Shown here: piece after piece, positions 7,430-13,977 of the stretch
How positions within the stretch are numbered: position 1 is the first letter of the stretch
Layout of the letters: every line of letters begins with the position of its first letter
Assembly (NCBI GenBank): GCA_027021685.1
Contig: JALUTW010000022.1
Span: 1-19,166, forward strand
Origin: Chromatiales bacterium
GTDB lineage: Bacteria; Pseudomonadota; Gammaproteobacteria; CAMYNG01
Length of the DNA: 19,166 nt
Direction: 5' to 3'
Notes under the pieces: model-generated
What the model was told of the DNA's origin: nothing
Databases searched by the model: none
Seen by the model: only the letters and a program-made list of their open reading frames with translations
Made by a program: the position numbers and the translations under genes

Positions 7430-8803
7430 ATGAAGATCATCATCCTCGGCGCCGGGCAGGTGGGCTCCTCCCTGGCCGCCAACCTCGCCAGCGAGGCCAA
7501 CGACATCACCGTGGTGGACACCCAGGAGTTCGTCCTGCGCTCGCTGCAGGACCGCCTGGACATCGGCACCGTGTGCGGCCTGGCGTCGCATCCCGACGTC
7601 CTGCGCCGGGCCGGTGCCGACGATGCCGACATGGTCATCGCCGTGACCGACTCCGACGAGACCAACATGGTGGCGTGCCAGGTCGCCTACACCATCTTCC
7701 ACACCCCCACCAAGATCGCCCGCGTGCGCAGCGTGGACTACCTGCGCTACCCGCAGCTCTTCAGCCAGGAGGCGCTGCCGGTGGACGTGCTCATCAGCCC
7801 GGAGCAGCTCATCACCAACTACATCCAGCGCCTCATCGAGCACCCGGGCGCACTGCAGGTGCTGGACTTCGCCGACGGCCTGGTGCAGCTGGTGGCGGTC
7901 AAGGCCTACTACGGCGGTCCGCTGGTGGGGCACCAGCTCAAGGAGCTGCGCGAGCACATGCCGCGGGTGGACACCCGGGTGGCGGCCATCTACCGCCGCG
8001 GCCAGGCCATCATTCCCGAGGGCCACACCGTGATCGAGGCCGACGACGAGGTGTTCTTCATCACCGCGAGCAAGAACACCCGCGCCGTGATGAGCGAGCT
8101 TCGGCGCCTGGACAAGCCCTACCGGCGCATCATCATCGCCGGCGGCGGCAACATCGGCAAGAGCGTGGCCCAGCAGCTTGAGCGCGACTACCAGGTGAAG
8201 ATCATCGACCACAATCCACAGCGGACCCGGGCCATCTCCCAGGAGCTGGCCCGCACCATGGTCCTGCTGGGCGATGCCGCCGACGAGGACCTGCTGCTGG
8301 AGGAGAACATCGAGCACACCGACGTCTTCTGCGCCCTGACCAACGACGACGAGGCCAACATCCTCTCCGCCATGCTGGCCAAGCGCCTCGGTGCGCGCAA
8401 GGTCATGGCGCTGATCAACCGCGCGGCCTACGTGGACCTGGTGGAGAGCGGCGACATCGACATCGCCATCTCCCCCCAGCAGGCCACCATCGGCAGCCTG
8501 CTGACCCACATCCGGCGCGGCGACGTGGTCCGGGTCCATTCCCTGCGCCGCGGCGCGGCCGAGGCCATCGAGGCGGTGGCCCACGGCGACGAAACCACCT
8601 CCCGGGTGGTGGGGCGCACGGTGGGCGAACTCAAGCTGCCGCCGGGCACCACCATCGGTGCCATTGTCCGCAACGGCGAGGTGATCATCGCCCACCACGA
8701 CACCCGCATCGAGTCCGAAGACCACGTGATCCTGTTCCTGGTGGACAAGCGCCGGGTGCGCGAGGTGGAGCAGCTGTTCCAGGTGGGCATCACCTTCCTG
8801 TAG
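7430..8803 (+). CDS. trkA: Trk potassium uptake regulatory subunit TrkA
   Basis: TrkA is the cytosolic nucleotide-binding (RCK) protein that gates the TrkH potassium channel. The product has 457 residues (E. coli 458) and the duplicated layout of the family. The first NAD-binding fold begins IIILGAGQVGSSLAANLA and ends in the acidic VVD; the second begins near residue 225 with IIIAGGGNIGKSVAQQLE. Each half is followed by a TrkA-C domain. The ATG at 7430 has a GAAGAAG/AAGG purine-rich tract upstream and is 33 bp after ntrX, so it may be co-transcribed with ntrYX. trkH follows 137 bp later. Together they form a Trk-type potassium importer. The ntrYX-trkA linkage is common in gammaproteobacteria. 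Confidence 0.97.
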   Translation: MKIIILGAGQVGSSLAANLASEANDITVVDTQEFVLRSLQDRLDIGTVCGLASHPDVLRRAGADDADMVIAVTDSDETNMVACQVAYTIFHTPTKIARVRSVDYLRYPQLFSQEALPVDVLISPEQLITNYIQRLIEHPGALQVLDFADGLVQLVAVKAYYGGPLVGHQLKELREHMPRVDTRVAAIYRRGQAIIPEGHTVIEADDEVFFITASKNTRAVMSELRRLDKPYRRIIIAGGGNIGKSVAQQLERDYQVKIIDHNPQRTRAISQELARTMVLLGDAADEDLLLEENIEHTDVFCALTNDDEANILSAMLAKRLGARKVMALINRAAYVDLVESGDIDIAISPQQATIGSLLTHIRRGDVVRVHSLRRGAAEAIEAVAHGDETTSRVVGRTVGELKLPPGTTIGAIVRNGEVIIAHHDTRIESEDHVILFLVDKRRVREVEQLFQVGITFL

Positions 8804-8820
8804 CCGCCGGCCGCCGTTTC

Positions 8821-8855
8821 GACGCAGAGGGACCAAGGACACACAAGAGATGAAC
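8821..8855. repeat. Dispersed 'CGCAGAG' intergenic repeat fragment between trkA and trkH
   Basis: The trkA-trkH spacer (8804-8940) holds a stretch starting GACGCAGAGGGACCAAGG and running on with ACACA/AGAGA, of lower GC than its surroundings. The same CGCAGAG word, in opposite orientation, forms a tandem repeat at 11621-11654. Stretches built from CGCAGAG units are seen between genes in many proteobacterial genomes. The function is unknown. The rest of the spacer holds only the trkH ribosome-binding site (AGGT, about 4 nt before the ATG). Confidence 0.4.
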
Positions 8856-8940
8856 AGCTCATCCCGCAGTGCCGGCGTGTGCAGAGGCGTGGTGAACCGC
8901 GCGGGGTTTTCCGGCCCGGCGGCACGGTGAACAGGTAACG

Positions 8941-10395
8941 ATGCATCCCCTGGCCATCCAGCGCATGATGGGCCTGCTGCTCATGGTGTTCAGCTTCACC
9001 ATGGTGCCGCCCATGATCGTGGCCCTGATCTACCGCGACGAGAGCATCTCCGCGTTCGCCGAGACCTTCGCCCTGACGCTGGCCGCCGGCGGCCTCCTGT
9101 GGCTGCCGGTGCGCCGTCGGCGCCAGGACCTGCGCCTGCGCGACGGCTTCGTGGTGGTGGTGCTGTTCTGGACCGTGCTGGGGCTGGTGGGGGCGGTGCC
9201 CTTCCTGCTCGCCGACACCCTGGTCATGACCGCAGTGGACGCGGCCTTCGAGTCCATCTCCGGCCTCACCACCACCGGGGCCACGGTCATCAACGGCATC
9301 GACAACCTGCCGCCGGCCATCCTCTACTACCGGCAGCAGCTCCAGTGGCTGGGCGGCATGGGCATCATCGTGCTGGCGGTGGCCATCATGCCCATGCTGG
9401 GCATCGGCGGCATGCAGCTCTACCGCGCCGAGACGCCGGGCCCGCTCAAAGACACCAAGCTGGCCCCGCGCATCGCCGAGTCGGCCAAGGCCCTGTGGTA
9501 CATCTACCTGGCACTGACCGCCGCCTGTGCCGCGGCCTACTGGTTCGCCGGCATGGACCTGTTCGACGCCGTGGGCCACGCCTTTTCCACCGTCGCCATC
9601 GGCGGCTTCTCCACCCACGACGCCTCCATGGGCTACTACAACCAGCTGCCCATGGTGGAGGTGGTGGCCATCGTCTTCATGCTGCTGGCCGGCGTCAACT
9701 TCGCCCTGCATTTCATCGCCTGGCGCGGGCGGACCCTGCGCGGGTACTTCCAGGACTCGGAGTTCAAGACCTATCTCGCCGTGCTGCTCACCGTGGCGGC
9801 GGCGACGGTCACCTACCTCTGGTCGCAGGAGGTGTTCGAGACCCCCCAGCGCACGTTGCTGCACGGCATCTTCCAGACCGTGTCCATCGGCACCACCACC
9901 GGCTTCACCACCCACGAGTATCACAACTGGCCCGGTTTCCTGCCGGTGCTGCTGTTGTTCGCCAGCTTCATCGGGGGCTGCGCCGGCTCCACCGGCGGCG
10001 GGATCAAGGTCATCCGCTTCCTGCTCCTGCTCAAGCAGGGCCGGCGTGAGATCCTGCGCGTGATCCATCCCAACGCGGTCATCCCCATCAAGGTGGGCCG
10101 GCGGCCAGTGCCCAACAACATCATCGATGCCGTATGGGGATTCTTCGCCGCCTACGTGGCGGTGTTCTCGCTCATCATGCTTCTGCTCATGCTCGACGGC
10201 ATGGACCAGGTCACCGCCTTTTCCGCGGTGGCCGCCTGCATGAACAACCTGGGGCCGGGCCTGGGCGAGGTGGGTGCCCATTACGCGGACATCTCGGACT
10301 TCGCCAAGGTGGTGCTGAGCGTAGCCATGCTGCTGGGACGGCTGGAGATCTTCACCCTCCTGGTGCTGGTCACCCCCGCCTTCTGGCGTCACTGA
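8941..10395 (+). CDS. trkH: Trk/Ktr-type potassium channel subunit TrkH
   Basis: TrkH is the inner-membrane potassium-conducting subunit that works with TrkA. The product has 484 residues (E. coli 483) and many hydrophobic segments. All four pore-loop (selectivity filter) regions are visible: SISGLTTTGATV, HAFSTVAIGGFSTHD, FQTVSIGTTTGFTTHEY and AVAACMNNLGPGLGEVG, so the protein appears complete. The C-terminus LGRLEIFTLLVLVTPAFWRH is the family ending. The ATG at 8941 is preceded by AGGTAACG. A decayed second copy of the 3' end lies just downstream (10410-10618). Regulation is not evident, apart from the likely link to the upstream ntrYX-trkA genes. Confidence 0.97.
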   Translation: MHPLAIQRMMGLLLMVFSFTMVPPMIVALIYRDESISAFAETFALTLAAGGLLWLPVRRRRQDLRLRDGFVVVVLFWTVLGLVGAVPFLLADTLVMTAVDAAFESISGLTTTGATVINGIDNLPPAILYYRQQLQWLGGMGIIVLAVAIMPMLGIGGMQLYRAETPGPLKDTKLAPRIAESAKALWYIYLALTAACAAAYWFAGMDLFDAVGHAFSTVAIGGFSTHDASMGYYNQLPMVEVVAIVFMLLAGVNFALHFIAWRGRTLRGYFQDSEFKTYLAVLLTVAAATVTYLWSQEVFETPQRTLLHGIFQTVSIGTTTGFTTHEYHNWPGFLPVLLLFASFIGGCAGSTGGGIKVIRFLLLLKQGRREILRVIHPNAVIPIKVGRRPVPNNIIDAVWGFFAAYVAVFSLIMLLLMLDGMDQVTAFSAVAACMNNLGPGLGEVGAHYADISDFAKVVLSVAMLLGRLEIFTLLVLVTPAFWRH

Positions 10396-10409
10396 GGCCG
10401 CCATGCGGT

Positions 10410-10618
10410 CTGGCCTGGTTCCGGGGTGCCGTGGCCGTTCCCGCCGGCCTGCAGTGCCCCGGACATCGACCAGGTTACGGCGCCTGGGGCAGGTGGCCAC
10501 CAGCTTCGCCGGCCTGCCCGATGCCGCCAAGTGGGTGCTGGTGGCGGCCATGCTGGCGGGACGGCTGGAGATCTTCACCCTCCTGGTGCTGTTCACGCCG
10601 GCGTTCTGGCGCCGGTGA
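10410..10618 (+). pseudogene. Remnant of a second trkH, C-terminal tail only
   Basis: Residues GQVATSFAGLPDAAKWVLVAAM followed by LAGRLEIFTLLVLFTPAFWRR and a TGA at 10616-10618 are a clear TrkH C-terminus, different from the intact gene just upstream (DISDFAKVVLSVAM at the same place). Upstream, in another frame, DIDQVTA matches the GMDQVTA of TrkH, and a VW at 10410 matches its VWGFF. The segment between DIDQVTA and LGQVA lacks the fourth pore loop, so at least one deletion and a frameshift are present. No start or membrane domain remains. It most likely derives from a tandem trkH paralogue that has been lost. The run 10558-10591 is identical over 34 nt to 10335-10368 in intact trkH. Confidence 0.82.
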
Positions 10619-10637
10619 GCACGCGCCATGCCGTAGA

Positions 10638-11234
10638 ATGGGGCACGTGGAGCCTGATCAACAGCGCAAGTGGGACGAGCGCCATCGCGCGACCACCGGC
10701 ATGCCGGCGGCGGCCCCGGTCCTGGCCGACCATCTCCACCTCCTGCCGCGGCACGGCCGCGCGCTGGACCTGGCCTGCGGGCTGGGCGCCAACGCCCTGC
10801 TGCTGGCCCGGTGCGGACTGGAGGTGAGCGCCTGGGACTTATCGCCCGTGGCCGTCGAGCGCCTGCGCGCGGCGGCGGCCGGCGCCGGATTGAGCGTCCG
10901 TGCCGAAGTGCGCGATGTACTGGCTGCCCCGCCGGCACCGGAATCCTTCCATGTCATCGTGGTGAGCCGGTTCCTGGAGCGGGCCCTGGTCCCGGCGCTG
11001 TGCGCCGCCCTGCGCCCGGACGGTCTGCTGTTCTATCAGACCTTCATCCGGGACAAGGTCGCCGAGGTGGGGCCGTCCAACCCGGACTACCTGCTGGCCG
11101 AGAACGAGCTGCTGCACCTGTTCGTGCCGCCCCTGGCGCTGCGGGTCTACCGCGAGGAGGGCCGGGTGGGAGACACCAGCCGCGGCTTTCGCAACGAGGC
11201 CATGCTGGTGGCCCAGAAGAAGGAGCGTCCATGA
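10638..11234 (+). CDS. Class I SAM-dependent methyltransferase
   Basis: The 198-residue product has the seven-strand methyltransferase fold signature. Motif I reads ALDLACGLGANALLLARCG, followed by the acidic end of strand two in VSAWDLSPVAVERLR, then a strand-four region FHVIVVSRFLERALVPAL and LRPDGLLFYQTF. The tail SNPDYLLAENELLHLF resembles small TehB-like or Methyltransf_25-type enzymes. The substrate cannot be predicted. The start is uncertain: ATG 10638 has no clear ribosome-binding site; GTG 10647 (giving MEPDQQRKWDERHR) has GGGG just upstream and may be the real start. The stop overlaps the TPR gene ATG (ATGA at 11231-11234), so the two are probably translated together. Confidence 0.9.
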   Translation: MGHVEPDQQRKWDERHRATTGMPAAAPVLADHLHLLPRHGRALDLACGLGANALLLARCGLEVSAWDLSPVAVERLRAAAAGAGLSVRAEVRDVLAAPPAPESFHVIVVSRFLERALVPALCAALRPDGLLFYQTFIRDKVAEVGPSNPDYLLAENELLHLFVPPLALRVYREEGRVGDTSRGFRNEAMLVAQKKERP

Positions 11235-11554
11235 GCCTGACCGACAACCTGGAAAAGCTGCTCGCCGCCGGCCGCGACGACGCCCTGCTCAGGTTCAGCC
11301 TGGGGCAGGCCTGGCTCAAGAGCGGGGAGGCGGCGCGGGCGGCGGAGCACCTCAGGCGTGCGGTGGAGCACGACGCGGAGTACTCGGCGGCCTGGAAACT
11401 GCTGGGCAAGGCGCTGGTCGAGGCCGGCGATCCCGCCGGGGCCGCGGCGGCCTGGCGCCGGGGCATCGCCGTGGCCGAGGCCCGTGGCGACATCCAAGCG
11501 GCGAAGGAGATGAAGGTGTTCCTGCGCCGCCTGGAGAAAGGCGCGAGTACCTAG
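11231..11554 (+). CDS. Small tetratricopeptide repeat protein
   Basis: The 107-residue product has about two TPR units: one near residues 18-48 (ALLRFSLGQAWLKSGEAARA, then AEHLRRAVEHD) and one near 50-84 (SAAWKLLGKALVEAGDPAGA, then AAAWRRGIAVAEARGD). A charged helical tail ends in MKVFLRRLEKG. There is no signal peptide or membrane segment, so it should be cytoplasmic and act through protein-protein contact. Similar short TPR proteins are annotated in gammaproteobacteria without assigned function. It overlaps the methyltransferase gene by 4 nt with AAGGAGCG just before the ATG as a strong ribosome-binding site. The stop codon TAG shares its last base with the left arm of a 34-bp inverted repeat. 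Confidence 0.85.
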   Translation: MSLTDNLEKLLAAGRDDALLRFSLGQAWLKSGEAARAAEHLRRAVEHDAEYSAAWKLLGKALVEAGDPAGAAAAWRRGIAVAEARGDIQAAKEMKVFLRRLEKGAST

Positions 11555-11587
11555 AACCTGTCTCAAAATTCCCCACGGCCGCGCGCC
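11554..11587 (+). repeat. Left arm of 34-bp inverted repeat
   Basis: This arm begins GAACCTGTCTCAAAATTCCC and ends CGGCCGCGCGCC. Its reverse-complement partner is at 13905-13938. The arms agree at 28 of 34 positions, and all six differences are transitions. It starts on the last base of the TPR stop codon. The pair brackets kamA and the DUF2784 gene. Confidence 0.65.
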
Positions 11588-11620
11588 CCGCAGTGGTCTG
11601 CCGCAACATCCGGCATGGGC

Positions 11621-11654
11621 CTCTGCGATCCCTGCGTCTCTGCGATCTCCGCGT
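11621..11654. repeat. Two-copy 17-bp tandem repeat in the convergent spacer
   Basis: Two units, 11621-11637 (CTCTGCGATCCCTGCGT) and 11638-11654 (CTCTGCGATCTCCGCGT), agree at 15 of 17 positions. They lie in the 213-bp spacer between the convergent TPR and kamA genes. Read on the minus strand they contain the CGCAGAG word also seen at 8821-8855. No rho-independent terminator with a T-run is visible in this spacer. Confidence 0.6.
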
Positions 11655-11667
11655 TGTCCCGGGGACA
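11655..11667. other. 13-bp palindrome TGTCCC-N-GGGACA downstream of kamA
   Basis: This is a perfect interrupted palindrome (TGTCCCGGGGACA). The same motif with a different centre base is at 13318-13330, on the other side of kamA. It may be an operator half-pair or part of a dispersed repeat; no flanking T-run supports a terminator. Confidence 0.35.
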
Positions 11668-11767
11668 GGGAGAAAACCACCGGACCTTCCCCCGCATCAG
11701 CACCCGGGTGACCGGGTAATCGGAACTTCCATTTGGGCGCCGGGGTGGAACCGTGCCCACGGCCCCA

Positions 11768-13144
11768 TCAGTTGGCCTGCTGCCGCTCGGCCTGCATGCG
11801 GCGAAACTCGGCCTCGAAGAAGAACTCGCCTTCACCGAAGGCGGGGCGGAGCTGATCGAGCCAGGTGGCGTTCTCGTCGTAGCGCGCGAAGAACGGCCGC
11901 TGGACCCAGTCCGGATTGCGGGCCTGGATGAAGCGCAGCACGAAGACCTTTTCTCCGCCCACCTCGGTGACACCCTGGACCTCCACCTTGCCCGGGGCCG
12001 CGCTCATGGAGGGGCCGCGGGCGGTGCGGGCCAGGCCCGAGACCTGCTGCATGGCCTCCCGGTAGATGGCCCAGGCCCGGGCCAGGGGAACCTCGAAGTA
12101 GCGGCGGGCACCGGTGTCGCGCTCCACGAACATGTAGTAGGGCACCATGCCCAGCGCCACCTGGGTACGCCACATGCGTGCCCACACCGCCGGGTCGTCG
12201 TTGATGTGGGCCAGGAGGGGCGCCTGGGTGCGGATCACGGCGCCGGTGTCGCGCACCCGCCGGATGGCCTCGCGCGCCATGGGCGTCTCCATCTCGCGCC
12301 AGTGGTTGTAGTGGGCCATGAGCGCCACATGCTTGCCCGCACGCACCAGGCGTTCCAGCAGGCGGAGGAGATCGTCGGCATCGGTGTCGGTGACGTAGCG
12401 GTGAGGCCAGAAGGTCAGCGACTTGGTGCCGATGCGCAGTGTCTGCACGTGCTCCAGGCGGGGATCGGTGAACGGTTCCAGGTACTCGGCCAGATGGCGG
12501 GTCTTCATCACCATGGGGTCGCCGCCGGTGACCAGGAGGTCGGTCACCTCCCGGTGGCGGGCGAGGTAGTCGTGGAGCACGTCGCGCTCGCGGGCGGCGA
12601 ACCGCAGGGACTTGTCGCCCACGAACTGGGCCCAGCGGAAGCAGAAGGTACAGTAGCTGTGGCAGGTCTGGCCCTGGGCCGGGAAAAAGAGCACGGTCTC
12701 GCGGTACTTGTGCTGCATGCCCGGCAGGGGCACACCGTTTTCCACCGGCACGTTGAGGGTCTGCTGGCCGGCCGGGTGGGGATTGAGCCGGTTGCGGATG
12801 GCATCCACCACGCTGCGCAGGCGGCGGGCGTCGCCGCTGTCCATGGCGCCGAGCACGGCGGCGAGATCCTCGCCGGCCAGCATGCCCGGCTGGGGAAAGG
12901 TGAGCTGGAACAGGGGGTCGTCCGGCACCGCCGACCAGTCGATGAGTTCCTCGATGACGTACCGGTTGACGCGGAACGGCAGGACCCGGGCCACCGCGCG
13001 CATGGCACGGCGCCGGTCCTCGGGCAGCCGCCGCAGCGGCTCGATGGCGTCGAACTGGCGCTCGGTGAACACTTCCAGGCGGGGCGCCGCGGTCCCGGAG
13101 GTGGCGCGCACCGCCTGCTGGACGCGATGAAGGGGCTCGGACAT
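11768..13144 (-). CDS. KamA-family radical SAM aminomutase-like protein
   Basis: The 458-residue product has the lysine 2,3-aminomutase family layout. The radical SAM cluster motif is CHSYCTFC (Cys161, Cys165, Cys168) followed by FRWAQF, then VTGGDPMVM for SAM binding. The expected PLP lysine is Lys386 in SAAPGKVEV, where the clostridial enzyme has a glycine-rich GGGGK. By-eye alignment puts Arg342 and Ser379 where lysine 2,3-aminomutase has its two substrate aspartates (Asp293, Asp330 of the clostridial enzyme), so lysine may not be the substrate. It is longer than EpmB (about 340) and no efp, epmA or ablB is nearby. The ATG at 13144 (MSEPLHRVQQ) has GGAG about 10 nt upstream; upstream in-frame sequence is of low-complexity, non-coding type. 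It follows the DUF2784 gene by 251 bp. Confidence 0.88.
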   Translation of the reverse strand: MSEPLHRVQQAVRATSGTAAPRLEVFTERQFDAIEPLRRLPEDRRRAMRAVARVLPFRVNRYVIEELIDWSAVPDDPLFQLTFPQPGMLAGEDLAAVLGAMDSGDARRLRSVVDAIRNRLNPHPAGQQTLNVPVENGVPLPGMQHKYRETVLFFPAQGQTCHSYCTFCFRWAQFVGDKSLRFAARERDVLHDYLARHREVTDLLVTGGDPMVMKTRHLAEYLEPFTDPRLEHVQTLRIGTKSLTFWPHRYVTDTDADDLLRLLERLVRAGKHVALMAHYNHWREMETPMAREAIRRVRDTGAVIRTQAPLLAHINDDPAVWARMWRTQVALGMVPYYMFVERDTGARRYFEVPLARAWAIYREAMQQVSGLARTARGPSMSAAPGKVEVQGVTEVGGEKVFVLRFIQARNPDWVQRPFFARYDENATWLDQLRPAFGEGEFFFEAEFRRMQAERQQAN

Positions 13145-13316
13145 GAACAGGGCTCTCCGCTGTCTCGTCACCGTGGCCCGGCGACGACGCCCGGGGCGGG
13201 AGTGACCTGACCCGCCGCGGCCGGTGTCATGGCCTCGGCGGGCCGGTTCCGGGCACTGGGCTGAATCTCTTGATGTAGCGGCACCCCGCCTGGGGGCGGT
13301 GGCGCCGGCCGTGAAG

Positions 13317-13331
13317 CTGTCCCAGGGACAG
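13317..13331. promoter_or_regulatory. 15-bp palindrome upstream of kamA (possible operator)
   Basis: CTGTCCC-A-GGGACAG is a perfect interrupted palindrome, 173 bp upstream of the kamA start in the 251-bp spacer to the DUF2784 gene. A shorter version lies at 11655-11667. The rest of the spacer is GC-rich with no open frame I would support and no clear promoter boxes. The regulatory role is a guess from symmetry and position. Confidence 0.3.
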
Positions 13332-13395
13332 GCTGGTGCGGTGCTCCGGCCACACGGGCCGCGCGACCGCAAGCGTCGTAATTTTGGCGCTCAGT

Positions 13396-13782
13396 CTAGC
13401 ACGATCCGGCCCTCTTTTTGAACCGGCGGCGCCGGAGCAGCCAGCCGTAAACCAGCCCGTTGAGCACCAGCACCCCGGTCCCCAGCAGCAGGCCCAGGGG
13501 CAGGTCGCCGGGGGCCTGGGGATAGATCAGGGGGGCGATGTAGTGCTCCACGAAGCCGCCCTCATAGCCCGCCTCGCTGGCGGCCCGGCGCAGCCGCTGC
13601 TCCCACGGTGTCAGCGGGCAGACCCAGCCCATGAGGTTAACCAGCGCGCCCCAGAGGAAGGCCGGCACGTGCAGCCAGGCCAGGCGGGGCCAGCGGGCCA
13701 CCAGGAGGCCGCCCAGCACCACGAACCCGATGAAGGCCAGGTGGAGTAAAAGAACGAAGTCGGCCAGCCAACCATAGACCAT
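13396..13782 (-). CDS. DUF2784 family small membrane protein
   Basis: The 128-residue product starts MVYGWLADFVLLLHLAFIGF and has about four hydrophobic segments (near residues 7-28, 38-52, and 96-115, with a shorter one between). Family features are the N-terminal LLLHLAFIGFVVLGG, the WLHVPAFLWGALVNLMGWVC block, PLTPWEQRLR and the FVEHYIAPLIYP segment. It ends in a basic tail RRRRFKKR. The family is found in many bacteria as a small inner-membrane protein of unknown function. The start has no good ribosome-binding site; no better start is seen. It is transcribed toward kamA and lies downstream of glmS with 195 bp between, containing the right arm of the inverted repeat. Confidence 0.9.
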   Translation of the reverse strand: MVYGWLADFVLLLHLAFIGFVVLGGLLVARWPRLAWLHVPAFLWGALVNLMGWVCPLTPWEQRLRRAASEAGYEGGFVEHYIAPLIYPQAPGDLPLGLLLGTGVLVLNGLVYGWLLRRRRFKKRAGSC

Positions 13783-13904
13783 GGCTCAGGACGGATAGCC
13801 GGGCCTTGCACGGGCAGGCAGCGCGGCCTCTGCGCCGGGCCGCAGCCGGCCATGCCGCTGGCGTGGACGCGGCTCCCAACCTCCTGGGGCGCCGGCGATC
13901 GCCT

Positions 13905-13938
13905 GGCATGCGGCCGCAGGGAATTCTGAAACAGGTTC
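13905..13938 (-). repeat. Right arm of 34-bp inverted repeat
   Basis: Read on the minus strand this begins GAACCTGTTTCAGAATTCCC and continues with TGCGGCCGCA, itself a palindrome. It pairs with 11554-11587 at 28 of 34 positions. It lies about 40 bp downstream of the glmS stop codon. Each arm therefore follows a gene end in the same orientation relative to that gene. Confidence 0.65.
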
Positions 13939-13977
13939 CATGGACGCGGCGGCCGTACCCACTGCTCATACCGCGTG

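Noticed and set aside
5921..8842. Very long open frame on the minus strand opposite ntrX and trkA
   Set aside because: It is antisense to two clear genes, its protein is His/Gly/Val-rich low-complexity as expected from reversed GC-rich codons, and it has no recognisable domain.
10403..10618. A short independent gene of 71 codons after trkH
   Set aside because: Its second half is the TrkH C-terminus and its first half is out-of-frame TrkH-like sequence, so it is better read as a pseudogene remnant.
8428..10938. Long minus-strand frame opposite trkH
   Set aside because: Antisense to an intact trkH with all four pore loops; composition is typical of a reversed GC-rich gene.
11555..11767. Rho-independent terminator between the convergent TPR and kamA genes
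   Set aside because: The palindromes found (11655-11667 and CACCCGGGTG near 11700) have no loop or no following T-run on either strand.
11768..13144. Calling the radical SAM gene epmB
   Set aside because: At 458 residues it is much longer than EpmB, and no efp or epmA is visible nearby.
11753..13210. Plus-strand frame opposite kamA
   Set aside because: The minus strand encodes the CxxxCxxC radical SAM motif and a full family-length protein; the plus frame has only reversed-codon composition.
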